From Thiobacillus sp. 65-29 (GTDB lineage: Bacteria > Pseudomonadota > Gammaproteobacteria > Burkholderiales > Thiobacillaceae), in contig MKWN01000037.1 of assembly GCA_001899775.1 (NCBI GenBank), positions 46,684 through 110,683 of the forward strand: 64,000 nucleotides of DNA, read 5' to 3'. The notes under the pieces are model-generated. The model made no database searches, had not been told where the DNA came from, and saw only the letters and a program-made list of their open reading frames with translations. Numbering within the stretch: the first letter of the stretch is position 1; each line of letters starts with the position of its first letter. Positions 56,973 through 64,000 of the stretch are shown one piece after another. A program made the position numbers and the translations under genes.

Positions 56973-57566
56973 ATGAGCCAGCCGTACACCCGTCTGCCCT
57001 CCCGCAACCTGGACCGCACCGCGGGTCTGGTGCGGCCAGCCTGTGTATTGCCTGATCGTGTCACGCTGGACAATCCCGCGCTCGACGTGATGACCGATTT
57101 CCGGCGCCTCACCGCTTTCATCGCCACACCCGGCGATACCATCCAGCAAGCGGAGGAGCGCATGCGCCGCCGCAAGGTGCGCCTGCTGTTCGTGATGGAG
57201 GCGCAGGATCGCATGGCGGGACTGGTGACGCGCACCGACCTGCACAGCGAAAAACCGTTGCTGGTGGTGCAAAGCCGCGGCATCCGCCGCGACGAAGTGC
57301 TGGTGGCCGACATCATGACACCGGTGGAGCGCCTGGAAGCGATCGACTACGACGACATCGCGCATGCGCGCGTCGGCCATGTCCTGGAGACCCTCAAGGC
57401 GCGCGGCCGGCAACACGCGCTGGTGATCGAACAGACTGAAGGCCGGCAGATGGTGCGCGGCCTGCTGTCGCTGTCGCAGCTGTGCAAGCAGCTCGGCATC
57501 GTCGTGCAGACCACCGAAGTGGCGAGCACCTTCCTGGAAATCGAACAACACCTCGCGCACGCCTGA
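56973..57566 (+). CDS. CBS-domain protein
   Basis: 197 aa; AAGGAGAT before the ATG. Two CBS motifs: FRRLTAFIATPGDTIQQAEE with MAGLVTRTDLHS, and EVLVADIMTPVERLEAIDYD with GHVLETLKARGRQHALVIE and LLSLSQLCKQLG. The pair should bind an adenine nucleotide. No effector domain is attached, so it probably regulates a partner. Confidence 0.87.
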   Translation: MSQPYTRLPSRNLDRTAGLVRPACVLPDRVTLDNPALDVMTDFRRLTAFIATPGDTIQQAEERMRRRKVRLLFVMEAQDRMAGLVTRTDLHSEKPLLVVQSRGIRRDEVLVADIMTPVERLEAIDYDDIAHARVGHVLETLKARGRQHALVIEQTEGRQMVRGLLSLSQLCKQLGIVVQTTEVASTFLEIEQHLAHA

Positions 57567-57705
57567 TGCGCACGGGCCGGGGCAGCCCGGTCTTTCCCCC
57601 GCGCGGCGCAGGTTTTCCTGCGGCGCGTCTTGTGCTCAAATCCGCCTTTTGCCTGCATGGCCGCCCACGGTGGCGGCCGCATAGCGCGGATTGCAGCCCG
57701 AACAC

Positions 57706-59370
57706 ATGAACATCTCCGTCAGCGAACTCATCGTCAGGTATCTCGAACGCCTGGGGATCGACACCCTGTTCGGCATGCCGGGCTCGCATGTGCTGCCCAT
57801 CTACGACAGCCTTTATGGCTCGACGGTAAAAAGCATACTGGTCAAGCACGAACAGGGCGCGGCGTTCATGGCGGGCGGCTACGCGCGCGCGGCGCTCCGT
57901 CCGTCGGCCTGCATCGCCACCGCCGGACCTGGCGCGACCAACCTCGTCACCGGCATCGCCAACGCCTACGCCGAGCGTCTGCCGGTACTGGCGATCACCG
58001 GCGAGACCTCGACCTATCTGTTCGGCCGCGGCGGCCTGCAGGAAAGCTCGGGCGAGGGCGGCGCCATCGACCAGGCCGCGCTGTTTTCCAGTATCACGCG
58101 CTATCGTCGGCTGGTCGAGCGTACCGACTACCTCGGCCAGGTGCTGAACCAGGCGACGCAGTCACTGCTCGGCCGCGAGTCCGGTCCGGTGCTGCTGTCG
58201 ATCCCCTACAACGTGCAGAAGGAGCCCGTCGATCCCGGCGTGCTCGAACAGGTCCATTTCCCGCACAAGGCCGTCGCGCGCGCCACCGGGCCGGCCGACG
58301 CGCTCGCCGGCCTGCTCCGTTCGGCGCGCTATCCCGCCATCGTCGCCGGCTACGGCTGCGTCGCCTCCGGCGCACGCGACGCCGTCGCCGCGCTTGCGGC
58401 GCGCTTCAACATCCCGGTCGCCACCAGCCTCAAGGCCAAGGGCGTGGTGGCGGAAGGCTCGCCGCTGTCTCTCGGCTGCCTGGGCGTGACCTCCAACGGC
58501 GACGCCTACCGCTACATCACCGAACACGCCGACCTGCTGATCGTGCTGGGCGCCGGATTCAACGAGCGCACCAGCCACGTGTGGGACGCCCGCCTGTTCG
58601 CGGGCAAGACCATCGCGCAGGTCGACCGCAACCCCGCGCAGCTCGGCCGCGTGTTCCAGCCGCAGCTCGCCATCTGCGGCGACATCCGCGCCACCGTCGA
58701 ACACGTGTGCGCGGCCCTGGATGACGCCGCGATGCCGCCCAAGGCGCTCGACCGCCTGAATGCCCACCGCGCCATACCACCGCCGCACCGGAGTGCGGCG
58801 GGCACTGACGACGACGAGAAGTTCCGCCTCATCCGCCTGTTCTACGAAGCGCTCGCCCGGCGCTTCCCGTCCAACACCCAGGTGTTCGACGACAACATCG
58901 TGTTCGCGCAGAGCTACTTCGACGTGTCCGACCATAACCGCTATTTTCCCAACACCGGCATCTCCTCGCTGGGATACGCCATCCCCGCGGCAATCGGGGC
59001 GCGCTGTCACGCACCCGACCGCCCCACCTTCGCCATCCTCGGCGACGGTGGTTTCCAGATGTGCGGCATGGAGATGATGACCGCGATCAACTACGGCATT
59101 CCGCTCAACGTCGTCGTCATCAACAATGCGACCCTGTCGCTGATCCGCAAGAACCAGTTCCAGCTCTACGGCGAGCGCTACATCGACTGCGACTTCAGGA
59201 ACCCCGACTTCGGCCTCCTCGCGCAGTCGTTCGGCGTCCCGCATTACCGCATCGAGACACCCGCCGATCTCGACGCGATGTTCGAGCGCGCCGACCTCGT
59301 CGGCGGCATCAACCTCATCGAAATCCTGCTCGACAAGCAGGCTTTCCCGAGCTATCTATCGGCACGCTAG
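57706..59370 (+). CDS. Thiamine pyrophosphate-dependent enzyme, acetolactate synthase-like
   Basis: 554 aa from ATG 57706; a TTG at 57691 adds five residues. PYR domain start ELIVRYLERLGIDTLFGMPG with catalytic Glu in KHEQGAAFMAGGYARA; central domain; PP domain with the TPP motif AILGDGGFQMCGMEMMTAIN and IPLNVVVINNATLSLIRKNQ. Close to acetolactate synthase, glyoxylate carboligase and benzoylformate decarboxylase types. No small regulatory subunit gene adjoins, so a non-biosynthetic role is likely; the substrate cannot be read. Confidence 0.88.
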   Translation: MNISVSELIVRYLERLGIDTLFGMPGSHVLPIYDSLYGSTVKSILVKHEQGAAFMAGGYARAALRPSACIATAGPGATNLVTGIANAYAERLPVLAITGETSTYLFGRGGLQESSGEGGAIDQAALFSSITRYRRLVERTDYLGQVLNQATQSLLGRESGPVLLSIPYNVQKEPVDPGVLEQVHFPHKAVARATGPADALAGLLRSARYPAIVAGYGCVASGARDAVAALAARFNIPVATSLKAKGVVAEGSPLSLGCLGVTSNGDAYRYITEHADLLIVLGAGFNERTSHVWDARLFAGKTIAQVDRNPAQLGRVFQPQLAICGDIRATVEHVCAALDDAAMPPKALDRLNAHRAIPPPHRSAAGTDDDEKFRLIRLFYEALARRFPSNTQVFDDNIVFAQSYFDVSDHNRYFPNTGISSLGYAIPAAIGARCHAPDRPTFAILGDGGFQMCGMEMMTAINYGIPLNVVVINNATLSLIRKNQFQLYGERYIDCDFRNPDFGLLAQSFGVPHYRIETPADLDAMFERADLVGGINLIEILLDKQAFPSYLSAR

Positions 59371-59440
59371 GCGCCCGGCTCGGGATTGGCGGCGTACGAT
59401 AACGTTGCAGTCGTGCACCCGCGTTTTCTGCGCTGGCAGC

Positions 59441-60085
59441 TCAGAACGGGCCCGGCCGCTCGAACTCCAGCACCTCGCGCGTCACCGGATGGATGAACGT
59501 TAGCCGCCAGGCATGCAGCAGCAAGCGTGGCGCACGCGCCTGCAGTACTGGCTGCGCGTAGAGCGCGTCGCCCAGAATGGGATGCCCGAGCGCGGCCAGG
59601 TGCACCCGCAACTGGTGCGAACGCCCGGTGACCGGCTCCAGTTCGACGCGCGTCGCATCATGGCTGGCGTCGTGTTCCAGCACACGCCAGCGCGTCAGGC
59701 TCGGCTTGCCGATGGCGTGATCGACGATCTGGCGAGGCCGGTTCGGCCAGTCGCAGATGAGCGGCAGGTCGATGCTGCCCCATTCCTCCACCGGCGGTTT
59801 CATTCGCCCCGCCACCACCGCGAGATAGCGCTTGCGCACCGTACGCATCGCGAACGCACTGCTGAGCGCGCGCTGCGCGGCCGCACCACGCGCCATCAGC
59901 ATCAACCCGGAAGTGTCCATGTCGAGGCGGTGCACCACCCGCGCATCCGGAAAACGCGCCTGCGCGCGCGCGGCGAGGCAGTCGGCCTTGTCGGGGCCGC
60001 GTCCCGGCACCGCAAGCAAGCCCGCCGGCTTGTCCAGCACCAGCAGGCTGTCGTCGACATGGACGATTGCCAGTGCCTTGCCCAT
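59441..60085 (-). CDS. rluA: RluA-family pseudouridine synthase
   Basis: 214 aa. Catalytic Asp motif RVVHRLDMDTSGLMLMARG, start AIVHVDDSLLVLDKPAGLLA, and VTGRSHQLRVHLAALGHPIL near the end. Size and lack of an S4 domain fit the RluA (23S rRNA U746 and tRNA U32) group rather than RluC/D. Ends opposite the TPP enzyme. Confidence 0.92.
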   Translation of the reverse strand: MGKALAIVHVDDSLLVLDKPAGLLAVPGRGPDKADCLAARAQARFPDARVVHRLDMDTSGLMLMARGAAAQRALSSAFAMRTVRKRYLAVVAGRMKPPVEEWGSIDLPLICDWPNRPRQIVDHAIGKPSLTRWRVLEHDASHDATRVELEPVTGRSHQLRVHLAALGHPILGDALYAQPVLQARAPRLLLHAWRLTFIHPVTREVLEFERPGPF

Positions 60086-60093
60086 CGGCGCCG

Positions 60094-61566
60094 TCAGTTC
60101 TTGCCGCTCAGTTCATCCAGCAGGGCGATTCCCCACGCTACGCCGAAGCCGTTGGCGTCACTCATCACCGCCCCCAGCCCGCCCTTGCAGCTATGGCCCG
60201 ACAGGTCCATGTGCAGCCAGGGCGTATCGCCGACGAAGCGCGACAGGAAACGGGTGGCGAGGATGTGGTCGGCTTCGCCTTCCATGCTGCACTGCTTGAC
60301 GTCGGCCACCGTGGATTCGAGGCTGGCGTCGTAATCCTCGGGATAGGGAAAGACGACGATGCGTTCGCCGCTCGCCGTGGCAGCGCGCGAGGCCTCGTGC
60401 GCAAGCGCGCTGGAACTGGCGAACACGCCGGACATGCGGCTGCCCAGCGCGTAGTGCATGGAGCCGGTCAGGGTGGCGAAATCGGCGATGAGGTCGGGTT
60501 TCGCTTTCGCGGCCAGTGCCAGGGTGTCGGCGAGCACCATGCGCCCCTCGGCGTCGGTGTGCACGACCTCGATGGTGGTGCCGTTGAGCGCTTTCACCAC
60601 TTCGTTCTGCCGATACGCGGCGGGACTGATGTGGTTCTCCGCGAGGGCGAGCCAGCCGTCGAGCGCGACCGGCAACCCGAGGCGCGACGCCACCGCGAGG
60701 ATGCCGAGCACCACCGCCGAGCCGTTCATGTCCTCGTGCATGCCCTGCATATACTTGGCCGGCTTCAAGTTGTGGCCGCCGGTGTCGAAGCAGATGCCCT
60801 TGCCGACGAAAGCCACCTTCTTCGTGCCTTTCCGGCTCCTGATTCCCGGTCCCGGATAGGTGATGCGCACGATCGCCGCGTCCTTCGCGGGCGAGCCCTG
60901 CGCCACCGCACAGAACGCGCCGGCGCCCATCTTCTTCAGCCTGTCGAAGGGATATTCCTCGACGCGCCAGCCATATTGTTTCGCCAGCACACGGATGCGC
61001 CGGCGATACGCGCCAGGCGTAAGTTCGTCCGGTCCCTGCACGGTAAGACTGCGAGTAAGCAGGTTGCCCTCGGCGAGCGCCTGCACGCGCACCAGGCCAT
61101 CTGCCGATTTGTGACCATGCACGGCAATGGCTTTCAACACCGCGTCAGGCTTGGATTTGCGCGACGGCAGCGCCACGCCATTGACCAGCGCGACGTACGC
61201 CGCGGCCTGCGCCGCACGCGCCTTGAACGCGGCATCGCCGAACACCGCCAGCGCGAGTGACTGCGGGTGTTCCGCGTTCAGCAGCGCAAGCGCCTTGCGC
61301 AGGGTTTCGTGAGTCTCGAAGGTGGTGGCCTCCGGCTTCAGCATGACCGCGACGGCAAGCGTGCCAGCGGGCAACTGCACCGCGAGCGGCGACTTCGCCA
61401 GTTCGTCGGCCTTGAGCTTGCGCCGCTTCAGCGCGGCCTTCAGCGCGCCAACGCCAGGCAAGTCGGGCAGAGACTTGGCGTGGGGCAGCACGAGCAGGGC
61501 GTGGCCAGCCTGTTCGAGTGTTTTCTCGGTTATTTCAGCTTTGTTTTCAGTCAGTTTGGGCAACAT
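60094..61566 (-). CDS. M17 leucyl aminopeptidase family protein
   Basis: 490 aa. Metal ligands and catalytic residues of PepA are visible: KVAFVGKGICFDTGGHNLKP (Lys, Asp), MHEDMNGSAVVLGI (Asp) and VVHTDAEGRMVLADTLALAA (Asp, Glu, Arg). The usual NTDAEGR signature has His for Asn here. Divalent-metal cytosolic aminopeptidase. Ends ten bases after rluA start region, co-directional. Confidence 0.9.
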   Translation of the reverse strand: MLPKLTENKAEITEKTLEQAGHALLVLPHAKSLPDLPGVGALKAALKRRKLKADELAKSPLAVQLPAGTLAVAVMLKPEATTFETHETLRKALALLNAEHPQSLALAVFGDAAFKARAAQAAAYVALVNGVALPSRKSKPDAVLKAIAVHGHKSADGLVRVQALAEGNLLTRSLTVQGPDELTPGAYRRRIRVLAKQYGWRVEEYPFDRLKKMGAGAFCAVAQGSPAKDAAIVRITYPGPGIRSRKGTKKVAFVGKGICFDTGGHNLKPAKYMQGMHEDMNGSAVVLGILAVASRLGLPVALDGWLALAENHISPAAYRQNEVVKALNGTTIEVVHTDAEGRMVLADTLALAAKAKPDLIADFATLTGSMHYALGSRMSGVFASSSALAHEASRAATASGERIVVFPYPEDYDASLESTVADVKQCSMEGEADHILATRFLSRFVGDTPWLHMDLSGHSCKGGLGAVMSDANGFGVAWGIALLDELSGKN

Positions 61567-61593
61567 CCGGATTCCTCGGGAAAGGCACGTTTC

Positions 61594-61622
61594 TTGATGG
61601 GTGACGGGCTTTGCCGGATAAT
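61594..61622 (+). promoter_or_regulatory. Probable pdh operon promoter
   Basis: TTGATG (61594-61599), 17-bp spacer, GATAAT (61617-61622), 57 bp before the E1-alpha ATG. Confidence 0.65.
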
Positions 61623-61679
61623 CGCGCGTTCGAGTTTTTTCTCAGCGCGTTTTCCGACCCATCCGACAAGGGTAACCGA

Positions 61680-62681
61680 ATGAAGATTGAAGACAAGAAA
61701 CGTGTGCTGCGCGAAATGGTGCTGCATCGCCGTTTTGAAGAGCGCTGCTACCAGGCCTACATCGAACGCAAGATCGGTGGCTTCCTGCATCTCTATCCCG
61801 GCCAGGAGGCCTGCTGCAACGGCGTGATGGAGGCCGCGCGTCCCGGTCACGACTACGTGATCACCGGCTACCGCGACCACGTCCACGCAATCAAATGCGG
61901 GGCCGACCCCAAGGAAGTGATGGCCGAGTTGTACGGCAAGGAAACCGGATCCTCCAAGGGGCGCGGCGGCTCGATGCACATCTTCGACGTGGCGCATCGT
62001 TTCATGGGCGGCTACGCGCTGGTCGGCGGCCCCTTCCCGCTCGCCGCCGGCATGGCCAAGGCGATCCAGCTGAAAGGCGGCGACGAGATCGCGATCTGCT
62101 TCCTCGGCGACGCCGCCAACAACCAGGGTACCTTCCACGAGACCATGAACATGGCGGCGCTGTGGAAGTTGCCAGTGTTGTTCGTGTGTGAGAACAACCT
62201 CTACGGCATCGGTACCGCGATCGACCGCTCCACCGCCGTGGTGCACCAGCACAAGCGTGTCGCCGCGTACAACATCCCTGCCGACGAGTGCGACGGCCAG
62301 GACATCGAGGTCGTCTACGAACACGCGCGCAAGGCAGTCGACCATGTGCGCTCCGGCAAGGGCCCCTACTTTCTCGAACTGCTCACCTACCGCTACCGCG
62401 GGCATTCCATGTCCGACTCGCGCGGCTATCGTTCACGCGAGGAAGAGGAAATGTGGAAGCAGCGCGATCCCATCTTCATCCTGCGCGATCGTCTCATCGC
62501 CGCGGGTGAAATGACCATGGCCGATTACGAGGCGCTGGAAAAGGAAACCGATGCCTACATCGAGAACGAAGTGATCCGCTTCGCCGAGGAATCGCCCGAA
62601 CCACGTGTCGAGGATCTCGAGAAATACGTGCTCGCCGAGCGTGAAACCCAGCTCCCATGGCTCACCGGCAAGGCCGCTTAA
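61680..62681 (+). CDS. pdhA: Pyruvate dehydrogenase E1 component, alpha subunit
   Basis: 333 aa from ATG 61680. TPP-binding motif CFLGDAANNQGTFHETMNMA with FVCENNLYGIGTA; phosphorylation-loop-like YRYRGHSMSDSRGYR; substrate region GSSKGRGGSMHIFD. Heterotetrameric (alpha2beta2) E1 of the type shared with acetoin dehydrogenase; pyruvate is inferred from the E1-alpha/E1-beta/E2 order with no acetoin genes near. Confidence 0.92.
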   Translation: MKIEDKKRVLREMVLHRRFEERCYQAYIERKIGGFLHLYPGQEACCNGVMEAARPGHDYVITGYRDHVHAIKCGADPKEVMAELYGKETGSSKGRGGSMHIFDVAHRFMGGYALVGGPFPLAAGMAKAIQLKGGDEIAICFLGDAANNQGTFHETMNMAALWKLPVLFVCENNLYGIGTAIDRSTAVVHQHKRVAAYNIPADECDGQDIEVVYEHARKAVDHVRSGKGPYFLELLTYRYRGHSMSDSRGYRSREEEEMWKQRDPIFILRDRLIAAGEMTMADYEALEKETDAYIENEVIRFAEESPEPRVEDLEKYVLAERETQLPWLTGKAA

Positions 62682-62692
62682 AGGAATCAGAA

Positions 62693-63676
62693 ATGGCTCA
62701 AATCATGTACTGGGAAGCGATCCAGCGCGCCCACGACGAAGAAATGGCGCGTGACCCCCTGGTCATCTGCATGGGCGAGGACATCGGCGTCGCCGGTGGC
62801 ACGTACAAGGCCACCAAGGGCCTGTACGAGAAATACGGTCCGCTGCGCGTGATGGACACGCCGATTTCCGAGAACGGTTTTACCGGCCTCGCCGTTGGCG
62901 CCTCTTTCCTCGGCGTGCGGCCGATCGTGGAAATCATGTCGGTCAACTTCGCCTGGCTGGCGATGGACCAGATGTTCAACTCGGCCGCGAAAGTGCGCTA
63001 CATGTCCGGCGGCCAGCTCGCCGCCCCGTGCGTGTTCCGCTCCGCCGGCGGCGCCGCGCATCAGCTCGGCGCGCAGCATTCGGCACGCATGGAGAAGGTG
63101 TTCATGGGCATCGCCGGTCTGCGCGTGGTCACCCCGTCCAATCCGAAGCAGGCCTATGGTCTGCTGAAGTCGGCGGTGCGCTGCGACGACCCGGTGTTCA
63201 TCAACGAACACGAACTGATGTACAACATGAAGGGCGAAGTGCCCGACGGCGAATACTTCCACCCGCTGGAAGGCTCGGAAATCGCGCGCAGCGGTACGGA
63301 CGTCACCCTGTTCGGCTACAACATCTCGGTGCACTGGTGCCTCAAGGCCGCCGAGATCCTCGACAAGCAGTACGGCATCTCGGCCGAGGTGGTCGACCTC
63401 TATTCGCTGTCGCCACTCGACCGTGACGGGATCAGGAAATCCGTCAGCAAGACCCACCGCGCCGTCATCGCCGAAGAGGACGAAGCGCCGGTCGGCGTCG
63501 GCTCCGAAGTCATCGCCATCATCAACGAGGAGTGCTTCTTCGAACTCGACGCCGCCCCGGTGCGCGTGCACTCCGCGCTGGTGCCGCAGCCTTACAACCA
63601 CACGCTGGAAAAGGCGGCGATCCCCGATCACGAGGATGTGGTGAAGGCCGTGTTGAAGATGTTCGGCAAGGCGTAA
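62693..63676 (+). CDS. pdhB: Pyruvate dehydrogenase E1 component, beta subunit
   Basis: 327 aa from ATG 62693, 11 bp after pdhA. Start QIMYWEAIQRAHDEEMARDP, GEDIGVAGGTYKATKGLYEK, RVMDTPISENGFTGLAVGAS and AAHQLGAQHSARMEKVF are E1-beta signatures. Forms the E1 heterotetramer with PdhA. Confidence 0.93.
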   Translation: MAQIMYWEAIQRAHDEEMARDPLVICMGEDIGVAGGTYKATKGLYEKYGPLRVMDTPISENGFTGLAVGASFLGVRPIVEIMSVNFAWLAMDQMFNSAAKVRYMSGGQLAAPCVFRSAGGAAHQLGAQHSARMEKVFMGIAGLRVVTPSNPKQAYGLLKSAVRCDDPVFINEHELMYNMKGEVPDGEYFHPLEGSEIARSGTDVTLFGYNISVHWCLKAAEILDKQYGISAEVVDLYSLSPLDRDGIRKSVSKTHRAVIAEEDEAPVGVGSEVIAIINEECFFELDAAPVRVHSALVPQPYNHTLEKAAIPDHEDVVKAVLKMFGKA

Positions 63677-63680
63677 AACC

Positions 63681-63858
63681 CTTTTTGTCCGCGAAGAACG
63701 CGAAGGGACGCAAAGAAGAACAAAAACCGCAAAAAAACTTTCTGCAAAGCGATTACGGGCTGATATGCGCTGCGTTGGAAACAAAGCAATCCCGACTGCT
63801 CTTGAGTTGTTCTTTTGTGTTTTTCTTCGCGTTTCTTCGCGTCCTTCGCGGATGAAAG
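63681..63858. repeat. Interspersed hairpin element, longer relative (copy C)
   Basis: The left arm GTCCGCGAAGAACGCGAAGG and right arm CTTCGCGTCCTTCGCGGA are those of copies A and B at 20113 and 20284; the loop is longer (~120 bp). It lies inside the pdh operon between pdhB and the E2 gene and would be transcribed. Confidence 0.75.
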
Positions 63859-63874
63859 TTTTTCAGGAATAAAT

Positions 63875-64000
63875 ATGTCCCAACATTACGCCATCACGAT
63901 GCCGCAGCTCTCGGACACCATGACCGAGGGTGTGCTCGTCACCTGGGAAAAGCAGCCGGGCGACCGCGTCGAGCGCGGCGATATCGTCGCCACGGTCGAG
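63875..64000 (+). CDS. pdhC: Pyruvate dehydrogenase E2 (dihydrolipoamide acetyltransferase), partial
   Basis: 42 codons from ATG 63875 to the window end. MPQLSDTMTEGVLVTWEKQP and GDRVERGDIVATVE are the start of a lipoyl domain; the lipoylated Lys lies just past the end of the window. AGGAA upstream. Third gene of the pdh operon. Confidence 0.9.
   Translation, partial: MSQHYAITMPQLSDTMTEGVLVTWEKQPGDRVERGDIVATVE

Noticed and set aside
57706..59370. Biosynthetic acetolactate synthase (ilvB/ilvI)
   Set aside because: No regulatory small-subunit gene (ilvH/ilvN) or ilvC follows, so the biosynthetic name was not assigned.

Overview
This 64 kb window is high-GC chromosomal DNA, most likely from a betaproteobacterium of the Nitrosomonadales/Rhodocyclales kind. 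The evidence is gene order and family type: rimP-nusA-infB-rbfA-truB-rpsO-pnp, acpS-nagZ, a tesA/ABC-transporter divergent pair, YaeQ, DksA, a PEP-CTERM protein, and an E1-alpha/E1-beta/E2 pyruvate dehydrogenase operon. Species cannot be named from sequence reading alone. Most of the window is ordinary core genome. The exceptions are one integrated element and an unusual number of short interspersed repeats.

Layout. 1-2004: a large protein of unknown function on the minus strand and an intergenic region. 2005-2095: tRNA-Ser(UGA), whose 3' end is the left attachment site of a 14 kb integrated phage-like element (2082-16050). The element is bounded by a perfect 14-bp direct repeat and carries a P4-type tyrosine integrase next to its right end. 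All its genes but one run leftward: integrase, small unknowns, two AlpA-type regulators, an SF2 helicase, a P4-type zinc/Toprim primase, a RepA-like ATPase, then a virion/packaging block (coiled-coil protein, cement-like protein, gp14-like core protein, HTH proteins, terminase large subunit). No portal, major capsid, tail or lysis gene is recognisable, so it looks like a phage satellite or a trimmed prophage. The one rightward gene, at the left edge, encodes a PEP-CTERM exported protein and looks like cargo.

16084-20112: a chain of translationally coupled genes (radical SAM protein, acpS, nagZ, CDF metal efflux, family-5-type uracil-DNA glycosylase, 4-OT-like tautomerase). 20113-20381: two copies of a hairpin repeat around a REP palindrome, running into uvrC. 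20381-23127: uvrC, pgsA and tRNA-Gly/Cys/Leu. 23132-32379: the transcription/translation operon from rimP to pnp. It is interrupted by a 168-bp nested palindrome between infB and rbfA, and truB carries a 318-bp in-frame repeat insertion right after its start codon. 32387-36957: a QseBC-like two-component pair, a small exported protein, dksA and a CbbY-type phosphatase. 36999-37111: a 7-bp tandem repeat that reaches the folD stop codon. 37108-38467: folD and tRNA-Pro/Arg/His. 38538-43443: small envelope proteins, a YchJ-like protein, tesA and a YbbA/YbbP-like ABC exporter. 43672-49878: a DegQ-like protease, a PilJ-sensor-domain exported protein, a PsiF protein, an MscS channel, a methyltransferase, a Cys-rich lipoprotein and YaeQ. 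49907-50884: cspA with a long leader and a retropepsin-like protease. 50891-53765: a chromate resistance operon (ChrB, ChrA, a 43-aa protein and a second ChrB-like protein). 53871-64000: YbaK-like deacylase, aroC, transaldolase, CBS protein, a TPP enzyme, RluA-type pseudouridine synthase, M17 aminopeptidase, and the pdh operon, whose E2 gene is cut by the window end.
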